Below are positions 52,217 through 61,025 of a stretch of 64,000 nt of DNA, in pieces (within the stretch, counting starts at the first letter, position 1; each line of letters opens with the position of its first letter). Under the pieces are notes generated by a model. It made no database searches, was not told the origin of the DNA, and saw nothing but the letters and a program-made list of their open reading frames with translations. Source of the DNA: CAZICM01 sp964537685. Lineage in GTDB: Bacteria > Myxococcota_A > Polyangia > Polyangiales > Polyangiaceae. The stretch lies in the NCBI GenBank assembly GCA_964537685.1, contig CAZICM010000007.1, positions 164,464-228,463 on the forward strand, read 5' to 3'. The translations under genes and the position numbers were made by a program.

Positions 52217-53740
52217 TTAATCCCACTTGTCCAGCGCGCTGCCAGGCTTGGCCGTGGACGTTGGGGCGGTGGTGGTGATGGGCGCGGCCGTCGTTTTGGG
52301 CGCCGAGGGTGTTTTGTTGGAGGGTGCAGGCGGTGGAGCTGCCGAGCCGATCAGGGGCGTCCGGGCCGATGCGGTGAGGGCGGGCTTTGTTTCAATCGGA
52401 TTGGCTTTGTCTATCACCGGATAGGCGGAAGGAATAGGTTCCGCTGGCATTTTTAAAGAATTGTCTAATGGAACGGAAGGATTTAATTCGATCGTTGCTT
52501 CAGGGCCACCTCTCAATGCCGGCGATGCAATGGGGGATATTTGCTGGGGGGGTCCTGGGCGTTCGGAGGTGAGCAAAAGCTGAACGCCCCAAAAGACCAA
52601 TGCGCCCGCGGCGACGGCCGAAATCAATGCGAGCGCGACCGCGACTTTTCGTTTGGCAAAGGCTTTTTCACCGATTTTGGTGCTTAGTCCGCCCGCGGTC
52701 CGGTCGTCGGCCCGGTCGTCAACGGCCGCATAGACGGGCGGTATTCCGGAACGCACGGGAAGCGTGGCTTTTTCGTCGGATAGTTCTTCGCTTAAGTGCT
52801 GTACGATGCGGCGTCCGGCTTCGGAGGCGAATGGCGCGAGCATTTGCGCGAGTTCCAAGACGGATTGAATGCGCTTGGCTAGGTCTTTTTCGAGGCAGCG
52901 CATTACGATGTTTTCAAGCGGCGGCGGTACGTCTTCGCGTAGTCCCCGCAATGAATCGGGCGGGTCGGCAACGATGCGCGCGAAGACGGCGGGTAATGAA
53001 TCGCCTTCAAATGGCCTGCGGTTGGTGAGGAGTTGGAAGAGCAGGACGCCGAGGGCCCACACGTCGGTGCGCGCATCCACATGTTTTAGGCTGCGAACGT
53101 GTTCGGGCGACATGTAATGGGGCGAGCCGACGACCATTTCGGTTTTGGTGAGGCTGTTTTCAGGGGCCGCGCCGAAGTCGCCTTCTAAGAGTTTGGATAG
53201 GCCAAAATCGAGGACTTTGAGTAGGGGTGTGCCGTCGGCGCGTTTGGTGACGAAGAGGTTGCTGGGTTTGAGGTCGCGGTGGATGATGCCTAGGCGGTGG
53301 GCTTGGGCGAGGGCTTCGCAGGCTTGAATGACGTAATCAGCGGCGTCCGGTATGGGGAAGCGGCCTTTGGTTTTCAGGAGGCTGCTGAGGTCGGTTCCGC
53401 TTAAATACTCCATCACCATGTAGGGGGCGCCTGTGGCGAGGGTGCCCATATCCATGACGCGGGCGACGTGTTCGCTGGGGATGGATGCGGCGGCCTGGGC
53501 TTCGCGTAGGAATCGTTCGCGGGCGCCGGGGAGCCGTAGGGCTTGGGGGAGTAGGAATTTTACGGCGACGCGCTGTTTGAGTTGGGTGTGTCTTGCGGCG
53601 ACGACTACGCCCATTCCGCCGCGGCCCAGTATGCGTTCGACGCGGTATCGGCCTGCAACGATGTCTCCTTCTTGCGGGACGTTGTTGGGGTCGGCCGCGG
53701 CAGTCGGTTCGCGCTGGGTTTCGGCGTTGCGATCCGTCAT
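52217..53740 (-). CDS. Ser/Thr kinase with single membrane span (module copy 2)
   Basis: Kinase domain ~32-300 is complete: GRGGMGVVVAA, VAVKFL, HRDLKPSN, DFG and, instead of APE, MSPEH. The 507-aa protein has a span at ~365-389 (VAVALALISAVAAGALVFWG) and a ~118-residue Pro/Ala/Thr tail. Same size and layout as the kinase at 45251. The AT-rich region upstream should contain its promoter. Downstream the TPR gene is adjacent. Confidence 0.93.
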   Translation of the reverse strand: MTDRNAETQREPTAAADPNNVPQEGDIVAGRYRVERILGRGGMGVVVAARHTQLKQRVAVKFLLPQALRLPGARERFLREAQAAASIPSEHVARVMDMGTLATGAPYMVMEYLSGTDLSSLLKTKGRFPIPDAADYVIQACEALAQAHRLGIIHRDLKPSNLFVTKRADGTPLLKVLDFGLSKLLEGDFGAAPENSLTKTEMVVGSPHYMSPEHVRSLKHVDARTDVWALGVLLFQLLTNRRPFEGDSLPAVFARIVADPPDSLRGLREDVPPPLENIVMRCLEKDLAKRIQSVLELAQMLAPFASEAGRRIVQHLSEELSDEKATLPVRSGIPPVYAAVDDRADDRTAGGLSTKIGEKAFAKRKVAVALALISAVAAGALVFWGVQLLLTSERPGPPQQISPIASPALRGGPEATIELNPSVPLDNSLKMPAEPIPSAYPVIDKANPIETKPALTASARTPLIGSAAPPPAPSNKTPSAPKTTAAPITTTAPTSTAKPGSALDKWD

Positions 53741-53771
53741 GGCATGTTCTGTCTATATCATCGATTCGATC

Positions 53772-53880
53772 GTTTTAATATTTTTAATATTTTAATATTT
53801 TAATATTTTTTATTTTATTATTTTTTTGGCTTTGCTTGTTCTTTTTGTTTCATTCTAACAGATGTTATAAATATTTAATT
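53772..53880. repeat. Extremely AT-rich low-complexity region with TTTTAATATT-like repeats
   Basis: From 53772 to about 53826 the sequence is almost pure A/T with repeated TTTTAATATT-like units, then T-rich to ~53880. This stands out in otherwise GC-rich DNA. It lies between divergent genes for a kinase (left) and a hydrolase (right), and probably serves as a promoter/UP-element or DNA-unwinding region. No gene is in it. Confidence 0.85.
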
Positions 53881-53996
53881 GATTCAGTTCCGATCGATTG
53901 TGTCGTCCATTTTGGTTCGGGCAATGGGGGGCGCTGTTTCTTTCCAGTGCCTTTGCGCTTGCCTTCGCTAAAAAGAGGTGCGATCGTCGGCTCTCC

Positions 53997-55082
53997 ATGA
54001 GCGATTCGCCGCCCAAAACGAAGACTCCATCCGGACAAAGTTCTGCAGTTCCGTCCTTGCGGCTTCGCATTCTGAGGATGTTCAAGCGTTTGGGGCTGGG
54101 TTTCGCCGCGTTTGTTCTCTTGGTTGGGCTTGTTCTGGCGCCCGCTCGGCCTTTGCCAGGCCCTTATTTGGTGCATGCCCCTGCTCCAGTGCTATCCATC
54201 GAGGATTTTTTGGTTAAAAAACTGGAAGTCTCCAAGCAGGAAGGGGTATTGTCAGGAAATGAAGAACGGTTGGTGAAGCATTCTTCAGGCAAGGCTCCAG
54301 TGGCAATTCTCTATTTGCACGGATTTGGTGCATCGCGGGCGGAGGGCGAGGCGGTGGTGGATGTGCTTGCAAAGGAGCTTTCGGCCAATGTGTATTATGC
54401 CCGGCTTCCTGGGCATGGCGGGGGCAAAGATGCACATGCGGCGGCTCGTTACGAGGAGTATTTTGAGCGTATCGAGGAAGCCTTTCATTATACCCGTCCC
54501 CTGGGGGAAAAAATGGTCTTGATGGCCTCTTCAACGGGGGCATTGCTTGGTTTGTGGCTTGCGTCGAGGCATCCCGAGGATGTGCATGCGCTGGTTTTGG
54601 CGAGTCCTTTGTGCAAGCTCGCCGATCCGACGGCGTTTTTGTTGTCCCGAAGCGTGGGTATGCCGCTGATCGAGGCTTTTTATGGCAAAGAACGGGATGC
54701 TTCCTGGAAAATCGATCCAGAGCAGCGTAAACAGCCTGGATACGAGGATCATTGGATCACGCGGCAATACTTCCGTTCGCTTTTGGTGTTGGAGGATTTA
54801 AGGCGTATGATTGCCACCGAAGAGATATTGTCCAATGTAAAAGCCCCCGTGCTTTCGATGTATTATTATGCAGATTCTAAGCACCAAGATCGGGTGGTGA
54901 GTGTACAGGCGATGCATACCTGTTTTGGGATGCTGAATGGGGGTCATCCGCATTCTTTATCCCGGGAAGTGGCTATCGCGGATGGGAACCATATTTTGAT
55001 GTCGTCCTATGTCCGGACGGACAAGGAGAAGATTTTGGCGGAATCGAGGAAGTTTTTGGCGGAGGCGATGCGCAAAGAATAA
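53997..55082 (+). CDS. Alpha/beta-hydrolase, N-terminally membrane-anchored
   Basis: Starting from the ATG at 53997 the 361-residue protein has an N-terminal membrane span (LGLGFAAFVLLVGLVLAPA), and an alpha/beta-hydrolase domain with the oxyanion motif LYLHGFGASRAEGEAV, nucleophile elbow MASSTGALLG, and the C-terminal His (IADGNHIL). The Asp is probably in YYYADSKHQDRV. It resembles monoglyceride lipase/carboxylesterase-type Hydrolase_4 proteins. The upstream open frame holds no family-like residues. Substrate unknown. Confidence 0.85.
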   Translation: MSDSPPKTKTPSGQSSAVPSLRLRILRMFKRLGLGFAAFVLLVGLVLAPARPLPGPYLVHAPAPVLSIEDFLVKKLEVSKQEGVLSGNEERLVKHSSGKAPVAILYLHGFGASRAEGEAVVDVLAKELSANVYYARLPGHGGGKDAHAAARYEEYFERIEEAFHYTRPLGEKMVLMASSTGALLGLWLASRHPEDVHALVLASPLCKLADPTAFLLSRSVGMPLIEAFYGKERDASWKIDPEQRKQPGYEDHWITRQYFRSLLVLEDLRRMIATEEILSNVKAPVLSMYYYADSKHQDRVVSVQAMHTCFGMLNGGHPHSLSREVAIADGNHILMSSYVRTDKEKILAESRKFLAEAMRKE

Positions 55083-55101
55083 GGTGAACGATTTAAGCTG
55101 G

Positions 55102-58100
55102 CTAGGGCGATCTCATTGTCAGGGCCAAACGATAATTAAACTGGCCCGCCGTTCCCATTTGCGCCCCATTTGAAGCCCCTACCCTTAAATAATAGGTGCC
55201 TCCAGACAAGGCATGAGGCCCTGTGTAGAGCGGGGAATTACCTGTCCCATCCAAGAGCGAACAAAACCCCCGGCCCTGGTCGTCATCCGAGGCTATTTGA
55301 AGCCCTGATGCGTCGTGGAGGGATAGGAGGCTATCGACTTCGCCGGATTCACAGGTTTCAGCGCCGCCTTCGACGATTTCTGCCCGCAATGACCATCCAT
55401 TGGGTACGTTGATCATATACCAATCGGCATCGCTATTCACTTGATGATTGCCAGAGATAATCACGTCGCTGCCGGCAAAAGGCGTGGCGACGATAAAGGA
55501 ATCGTTGCCTTCGATTTCGTTTCCTACGTTGCCCTGAATATCGATTTCAAGCGCATAATTGTTTATGATGGCATTGCTTCCAAAATCGAGCACTTCGGTA
55601 TAGTAGGTGCCAGGGGGCAGAGGAATGACCAGCGCAGAGCAATCACCAATACCTGAACCCGAATCCTCGTAAAGAATCATTCCGCCTGCGTTTTTTATGC
55701 GCAGTGTTGTATTCATCGCGGCATTGCAGTCCACCATCGAGCCGTCGAATATTTCAAAGCGTACAACGCTGCCTTGGGCGAGATCAAAACGAAATACGTC
55801 TACATCGCCGATCGGATTGATGCTTCCGCTGATATATCCGTCGCCCGTTATTTTGACAGGTGATGCGTCGGCGGCGGCTGTCGTGTTGTTGGGCTCCATT
55901 TCGAGGCCCACATTTTCGAATTGGCACGCGGAACTGCAGCCATCGCCATTGAGCGCATTGCCATCGTCGCATACTTCAGGCGCGTCGATAAACATATCGC
56001 CGCATATGGGAATACGATCGCAATGGATATCGCAAAGCGCGCTGGGTAAAGCCACATCATCGCATTCTTCAAAGCCTTCTTCCACGCCGTTCCCGCATTC
56101 GGCGGTAATCATAATGTAGGCCATATATCCGGGCATAATCTGCGCGTTGTTTCCGAATTCTTCGACGCGCACGGTATATGTGCCGGGTGCCAAGTGGCGG
56201 GCGCCGCTGTCCGTGGGCGCAAAGGGATTGATGAGAGAACAGGTGCCCAATCCGTCGTCATTGTCCGAGGCTAAAATAAGGGAGCAATCCGAATTGCTTA
56301 GCACGATGTTGGTATCTACACCGGCGGGACATGAGCCTGGACCGCTGGGTCCAAAGGTTTCGACGCGAACGTCGGACGTGGTTGCCAAGGTGAATGAAAA
56401 ATAATCGGCGTCGCCCACGGGTGTAATGGCGGCGGTGAGCAATACAGGAGCGGGAAATGGCCCGTTGGGATCGGCGCAGGTGTTGTTTCCGCCGGCTTCG
56501 TCTTCGGCGGTGAATTCAAATTGGCACGACGAGCTGCAACTGTCGCCGCTTACCGTGTTTCCGTCGTCGCATTGTTCAGGGCCTTCTTTAATGCCATTGC
56601 CGCATTGATAAATGGTTTTTGTAATGCTGAGGCGGTAGTCGGCCGATAAAGGCGCCCCTGCCGATACCTCGGCAAAATAATTGCCCGCGGCTAAATTGAC
56701 GAACGATATCAGCGAGCAGAGGCCGGCGCCGCCATTGTCATCGCTCGCAATGAAATTGCCCTGGCCGTCATACACGGAGAGCCGCGTATCCAGCATATTG
56801 GATGCGCATGTTGTGCTGGGTCCGTCAATGGTTTCAACACTGATGTTTGCAACACTAAAGGGTGGAACTGAAAATTGAAAAAAATCTTTTTCAGAGGCGG
56901 GTTTTAAATAACCCCTCATTACATTCATGCTGGAGATCAAATCGAAATCGTTGGCCTCCATTATGATATTATTGGGTTCGATTTCGCAGTCGGGAAACTC
57001 CAATAGGCATTGGGCGGAACAGCAATCATTGTTTTGGACGTTACTATCATCGCATTGCTCGCTGCCTTGAGCGATTTTGCCGTCGCCGCATGTCGAAGCG
57101 CATTGGCTGGGAGCGCCCGCGCAGGTGTAGCCGAACTCCACATTGCATTGGCTGTCGCAGCCATCGAGGTTGATCGTGCCGCCGTCGTCGCAGCCTTCGA
57201 GTCCAGAAACAATGAAGCCATCGCCGCACACTGGAAGGCATTGGCTGGGCTCGCCGCTGCATGCGTAGCCCATCTCGGCGGTACAGCTTCCTCCGCATCC
57301 ATCGCCGTCCAAGGTGTTGCCATCGTCGCAGCCCTCGGTGCCCCAAACGACAAATGCATCGCCGCAAATGGCTTCGCATACGCTGGGCTCGCTCATGCAT
57401 GAAAAGCCTTCTTCCACCGCACAGGCGCCGCTGCATCCATCGCCGTCGAGAAGGTTTGCGTCGTCACAGCCTTCATGCTCGGCAACGACGATTCCGTCTC
57501 CGCATACAACCGTGCATGCACTGGGTTCGCCAAGGCATTGGTATCCGCTTTCCACGGCGCATGTATCGCTGCATCCGTCGCCCGCAGCGGCATTGCTATC
57601 GTCGCAGCTTTCAAAGCCGGGGATGATCGCCCCATCGCCGCATACGGCCGCGCAAAAGCTGGGCTCGCCCACGCAGTTGAAGCCCATTTCCACCGAGCAA
57701 TTGGCATCGCAGCCATCACCGCCCGCCGTGTTTTTGTCGTCGCAGCCTTCAACTGCGGCGCTTAGGCCGTCGCCGCATTCGGTTTTGCAGATGCTCGGCG
57801 CTCCGCTGCACTGATATCCGTGTTCGATCGAGCAGCCGGCCGCGCATCCATCGCCCTCAAAGGTGTTGCCGTCGTCGCAGCCTTCCACAGGCAATGCAAC
57901 GAGTTTGTCGCCGCACAAAGACGAGCACGCGCTGGGTTCGCCCTTGCATGAAAAGCCTGTTTCTACGGTGCAAAACGCATCGCAGCCATCGCCTGCGGCC
58001 TTGTTTTTATCGTCGCAGGCTTCTGTTCCTTCGATCTCGCCGTCGCCGCACACGGGCTCAGGTTCGTGGGTTTCAAAACCCAGAAGCTCGGCGCATCCCA

Positions 58101-58170
58101 GCGAGCTTATGCCAAGCAAGGCCGCCGTTATCCATGCGCCGAACCGTGGCCGGAAGCGGGCGAAGATCAC
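55102..58170 (-). CDS. Cys-rich DUF4215-repeat and PPC-domain secreted protein
   Basis: The 1022-residue product has an export signal (FGAWITAALLGISSLGC) and about eleven Cys-rich repeats with the pattern CGDG...CDDGN...GDGC...C (eight in a row at residues ~40-400; three more near 540, 700 and 740). Between and after them are PPC-type beta domains (four; e.g. SEKDFFQFSVPPFSVANISV, GTYYTEVLDFG). These repeats (DUF4215/Myxococcus Cys-rich repeat) are typical of myxobacterial secreted proteins. Function is unknown. Convergent with the hydrolase gene, 19 bp apart. Confidence 0.85.
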   Translation of the reverse strand: MIFARFRPRFGAWITAALLGISSLGCAELLGFETHEPEPVCGDGEIEGTEACDDKNKAAGDGCDAFCTVETGFSCKGEPSACSSLCGDKLVALPVEGCDDGNTFEGDGCAAGCSIEHGYQCSGAPSICKTECGDGLSAAVEGCDDKNTAGGDGCDANCSVEMGFNCVGEPSFCAAVCGDGAIIPGFESCDDSNAAAGDGCSDTCAVESGYQCLGEPSACTVVCGDGIVVAEHEGCDDANLLDGDGCSGACAVEEGFSCMSEPSVCEAICGDAFVVWGTEGCDDGNTLDGDGCGGSCTAEMGYACSGEPSQCLPVCGDGFIVSGLEGCDDGGTINLDGCDSQCNVEFGYTCAGAPSQCASTCGDGKIAQGSEQCDDSNVQNNDCCSAQCLLEFPDCEIEPNNIIMEANDFDLISSMNVMRGYLKPASEKDFFQFSVPPFSVANISVETIDGPSTTCASNMLDTRLSVYDGQGNFIASDDNGGAGLCSLISFVNLAAGNYFAEVSAGAPLSADYRLSITKTIYQCGNGIKEGPEQCDDGNTVSGDSCSSSCQFEFTAEDEAGGNNTCADPNGPFPAPVLLTAAITPVGDADYFSFTLATTSDVRVETFGPSGPGSCPAGVDTNIVLSNSDCSLILASDNDDGLGTCSLINPFAPTDSGARHLAPGTYTVRVEEFGNNAQIMPGYMAYIMITAECGNGVEEGFEECDDVALPSALCDIHCDRIPICGDMFIDAPEVCDDGNALNGDGCSSACQFENVGLEMEPNNTTAAADASPVKITGDGYISGSINPIGDVDVFRFDLAQGSVVRFEIFDGSMVDCNAAMNTTLRIKNAGGMILYEDSGSGIGDCSALVIPLPPGTYYTEVLDFGSNAIINNYALEIDIQGNVGNEIEGNDSFIVATPFAGSDVIISGNHQVNSDADWYMINVPNGWSLRAEIVEGGAETCESGEVDSLLSLHDASGLQIASDDDQGRGFCSLLDGTGNSPLYTGPHALSGGTYYLRVGASNGAQMGTAGQFNYRLALTMRSP

Positions 58171-58279
58171 GCGATGGAGTGTATGCGAAGGCGGAGCCGG
58201 GCGCGTTCTTTTTTACTCCGGCGGCGCGAGGGAGGAGAGGGCTCGGGATGGCGTGCCGCTTTGAGGCTTTGAATCGGCC

Positions 58280-58561
58280 TTATTCAACATCCTGAGGATC
58301 GCAGGTGCCCGAGGCAATTTGACTGCAGCTCGCGGTTTCATAGCACTCGGCCTGAAGTGCGATCGCCTCGGCATAGGCTTCATTCTTCGCCTGTTCACGG
58401 CAGATGTTCATGCATGTCGCCTTGTCGGGAGCTCCGGGCTGACAGCGCGTGCTCGCATCGCAAAAAATGGTGCAGTTGTCTTCCACAGACCCCAAAGGAT
58501 CGTCGCCGCAGGCAATGAGAACCATCGCGCATAAGCCTAAGAAAGCAGAACCTTTAAGCAT
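58280..58561 (-). CDS. Small Cys-rich lipoprotein (93 aa)
   Basis: MLKGSAFLGLCAMVLIACGD is a lipoprotein signal with the lipobox LIAC; the mature part (~75 residues) has eight Cys in the pattern C-x3-C... (NCTIFCDASTRCQ, CMNICREQ, CYETASCSQI, TCDPQ) and should fold through disulfides. No family recognised. It is upstream in the same direction of the DUF4215 gene, 110 bp apart. Confidence 0.75.
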   Translation of the reverse strand: MLKGSAFLGLCAMVLIACGDDPLGSVEDNCTIFCDASTRCQPGAPDKATCMNICREQAKNEAYAEAIALQAECYETASCSQIASGTCDPQDVE

Positions 58562-58708
58562 TTTTATCTATCCCTTCTCTTGTGTCCCCTAGGTGAACAC
58601 TGCGCGATGGTAACGCACGGAAGCGTTGGCTTGCCATGGGATGGCACGTTCACCAAAGCCTTCTTTTGAAGCATCATGGAGGGGTTACTTCAATTCCTTG
58701 GAGGTGTC

Positions 58709-60289
58709 ATGCGTTCTAGCTTGTTTTTAGGACTTTTTGTTCTCACCACGGCAGGCATGCTTTCAGCGGCGGCCTGTGGCGGCGATACCGACTCCAATAG
58801 CTCAGGAGGCGAAGGAGGCTCCTCATCTTCCAGCAGCAGTAGCAGCTCGAGCAGCAGCTCGAGCAGCAGTTCCAGCAGCAGTTCCAGCAGCAGTTCCAGC
58901 AGCAGCGGCAGCGCGATGGGCTGCCCCGATAACGATCTCGACATCGATAAGAACTGCGATTTCGCGACCGCGGAACTGCTGAGTGTCAACGCTCCGAATG
59001 ACACGACGCCGGAGATCCTCGCGGGCGATTTCGATGATGCGACGGCCGATCAAGACTTCTATGAGTTCACCGCCAAAAAAGGCCAGGTGCTCAACTTCTA
59101 CACAGACGCGAAGCCGTCTCCGCCCAAGGATCCATTCAGCGACGAATACGCGGATCTTGTGATCACGCTCTATGATGCCGATGGGAATCAGCTTGCGGAA
59201 AATGACGATCCGATTCCGCGCAATTCCAACGACAGCGAGCTGATTACCGTCATTCCCGCGGACGGGACGTACTATGTGCGCGTCGAGGAGTGCAATGCGT
59301 GGGCGAAGCAAAATGGCTTCCCCGCGGGCTCGTGCGCGCCGGCCGGCAATATTCTCGATACAAGCTACAAAATCGGCATCTTTGAGCTTTCGGCGGCCGA
59401 CATCGGAACGATTATCGAAGATCCGGCTCAGGACTTCAGCGACACGATGCCAGGCGCGGCCGAGTACGCGCCCGTGATGAATATGGCGGGCTCGTACTAT
59501 TTGTCGGTGAATATGGGCTTCTTCGCCGACGTAAATGACAAGGATTACTTGTCCTTCATGATCCCCGTGGATGATCCGGCGACGATGCCGGTCGAGGGCT
59601 ATAAGATTGCCGCGAATGAAAGGCTGATGGCTCGTCTTATGCCGCTTCCCTCCGGCAAGGTGGGCAATGGCTCGACGGCGCCGATCGGCTCGATTTCGAT
59701 CGTCGACGATATGCAGAACGTCGTGGCGAAGCTCGATCCCAATCAGTACACGGAGATTTGGGCGCCTCTCGTACCGGGCAAGACCTATCAGGCCGTGGTT
59801 GAGCCTTTGGCTTCGGGCAATTTCGCATCCAATCCCTTCTACGTGTTCCTGCACGGCGGATCGTCGTCAAACCCTGTTGAACAAGAGATTTTGTCGATGG
59901 GCATGACAAAGAACAACGATCAAGCCAGCGCCGAGGTTCTGGTGAAGGCGCCGATGCAGAACAGCTTCTTTGTGGATGGCGATCTCGAGCTGGCCGGCGT
60001 GGAAGCGGATTATTTCTCGATGGCCATTCCGGCGGGCACGACCAAGATAAGCGTGGCCTGCGGCGGTAAGAGCGATGGTTCAGGCTTGGAGGGTTTAACA
60101 GCCACGGTCTTCGTGACCGAGGCAAGCCCGCTGAAGAGCGGCCAGGAACCCGCGGATGGCAGCATCTACCTTCAGGACGTCGCCATTCCGAACGGCACCG
60201 CAAACATTTTCGTGAAATTGTCTGCGATGAGCCAAAATGCTGGTGTTGCTGGTAAATACTATCATTGTGGTTTCCATTTTAATCCCTAA
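58709..60289 (+). CDS. Predicted lipoprotein with poly-Ser linker and PPC-type domains
   Basis: The ATG at 58709 lies four bases after GGAGG. The protein (526 aa) has a signal (FLGLFVLTTAGMLSAAAC), then a linker of 29 consecutive serines (58820-58906), and two or three beta-rich PPC-like domains (ATADQDFYEFTAKKGQVLNF, NDKDYLSFMIPVDD, VEADYFSMAIPAGTTKISV). Probably a surface lipoprotein lifted from the membrane by the Ser stalk. No enzyme motif. Alone on this strand between two gene clusters. Confidence 0.8.
   Translation: MRSSLFLGLFVLTTAGMLSAAACGGDTDSNSSGGEGGSSSSSSSSSSSSSSSSSSSSSSSSSSSSSGSAMGCPDNDLDIDKNCDFATAELLSVNAPNDTTPEILAGDFDDATADQDFYEFTAKKGQVLNFYTDAKPSPPKDPFSDEYADLVITLYDADGNQLAENDDPIPRNSNDSELITVIPADGTYYVRVEECNAWAKQNGFPAGSCAPAGNILDTSYKIGIFELSAADIGTIIEDPAQDFSDTMPGAAEYAPVMNMAGSYYLSVNMGFFADVNDKDYLSFMIPVDDPATMPVEGYKIAANERLMARLMPLPSGKVGNGSTAPIGSISIVDDMQNVVAKLDPNQYTEIWAPLVPGKTYQAVVEPLASGNFASNPFYVFLHGGSSSNPVEQEILSMGMTKNNDQASAEVLVKAPMQNSFFVDGDLELAGVEADYFSMAIPAGTTKISVACGGKSDGSGLEGLTATVFVTEASPLKSGQEPADGSIYLQDVAIPNGTANIFVKLSAMSQNAGVAGKYYHCGFHFNP
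58820..58906 (+). repeat. Poly-Ser coding microsatellite
   Basis: 29 serine codons in a row, mostly in 12-bp units of the type TCG/TCC-AGC-AGC-AGC/AGT. At least five such units are adjacent, so the run may vary in length by slippage while the frame stays open because each unit is a multiple of three. Confidence 0.95.
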
Positions 60290-60373
60290 TATTCTGTAAG
60301 CCAATTTGATCGTATTTATAAAATATCCCCGCCTAAGATTCCCTGCCCATCCTAAAACATTCGATCATTTGCC

Positions 60374-60403
60374 TTGACGGCAGGACAAGAGCGGACCTAC
60401 TGT
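60374..60403 (+). promoter_or_regulatory. Possible promoter with overlapping palindrome ahead of the methyltransferase gene
   Basis: TTGACG (60374-60379), 18-bp spacer and TACTGT (60398-60403) would place the start at about the ATG at 60411. CGGAC-CTACT-GTCCG (60392-60406) is an inverted repeat that covers the -10. No ribosome site is seen before the ATG, so a leaderless mRNA is conceivable. Confidence 0.35.
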
Positions 60404-60410
60404 CCGAAGC

Positions 60411-61025
60411 ATGCTGCTCAATCGCCTTGAATACCTATTGATGAACAATCCCATCCGGGCCGGCATTCAGCGCTTTTACGAGGCGCCGAGACTGCTTCGG
60501 ATGGGCGGACCGCTGAAAGGCGGCAAGGCGCTTGAAATCGGCTGTGGCCGGGGTGTGGGTGCCGAATTGATTTTTGACCTCTTTGGCGCGGCGAGCGTGG
60601 ACGCGTTTGATCTGGATCCACGAATGGTGGAGCAGGCGCGGGAGCGGCTTGCTTCGCGGGGCGATCGGGTGAAGCTATGGGTGGGGGACGCCTGTGCGAT
60701 TCAAGCGCCGGATTCGATCTATGACGGCGCCTTTGATTTTGGTATTATTCATCATATCCCCGACTGGAGGAATGCGCTTAGCGAGGTATACCGGGTGCTG
60801 AAGCCGGGAGGCGTATTTTATGTGGAAGAAATATTAAAATTATTTTTGGCGAATACGCTGATCCGCAAATATCTAAAACATCCCGAGGACGATCGCTTTG
60901 ATATGGATGACTTTTGCTCTGGGCTTGAGAATGCAGGGTTTGAGGTGACGGCGAAAGAAGATATGATGGGCATGGTTGGGTGGTTTATTGCAAGGAAGCC
61001 GCAGGCGGCACCGGGGCAGCGCTGA
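60411..61025 (+). CDS. Class I SAM-dependent methyltransferase
   Basis: The 204-residue protein has motif I LEIGCGRGVGAELI, acidic ribose-binding VDAFDLDPRMVEQA, motif IV-like FDFGIIHHIPDW, and YRVLKPGGVFYVEEIL, typical of a small-molecule-type class I methyltransferase. Substrate cannot be told. It ends by overlapping the ATG of the next gene by one base (TGATG). Similar in style to menG/ubiE-like proteins but not one of them. Confidence 0.9.
   Translation: MLLNRLEYLLMNNPIRAGIQRFYEAPRLLRMGGPLKGGKALEIGCGRGVGAELIFDLFGAASVDAFDLDPRMVEQARERLASRGDRVKLWVGDACAIQAPDSIYDGAFDFGIIHHIPDWRNALSEVYRVLKPGGVFYVEEILKLFLANTLIRKYLKHPEDDRFDMDDFCSGLENAGFEVTAKEDMMGMVGWFIARKPQAAPGQR

Noticed and set aside
53741..53996. 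Possible small gene in the AT-rich gap
   Set aside because: No open frame with a ribosome site and no codon structure.
58823..59854. 343-residue minus-strand frame opposite the poly-Ser lipoprotein
   Set aside because: Composition is Arg/Ile/Val-rich antisense of a real gene; no start signal and no motif.
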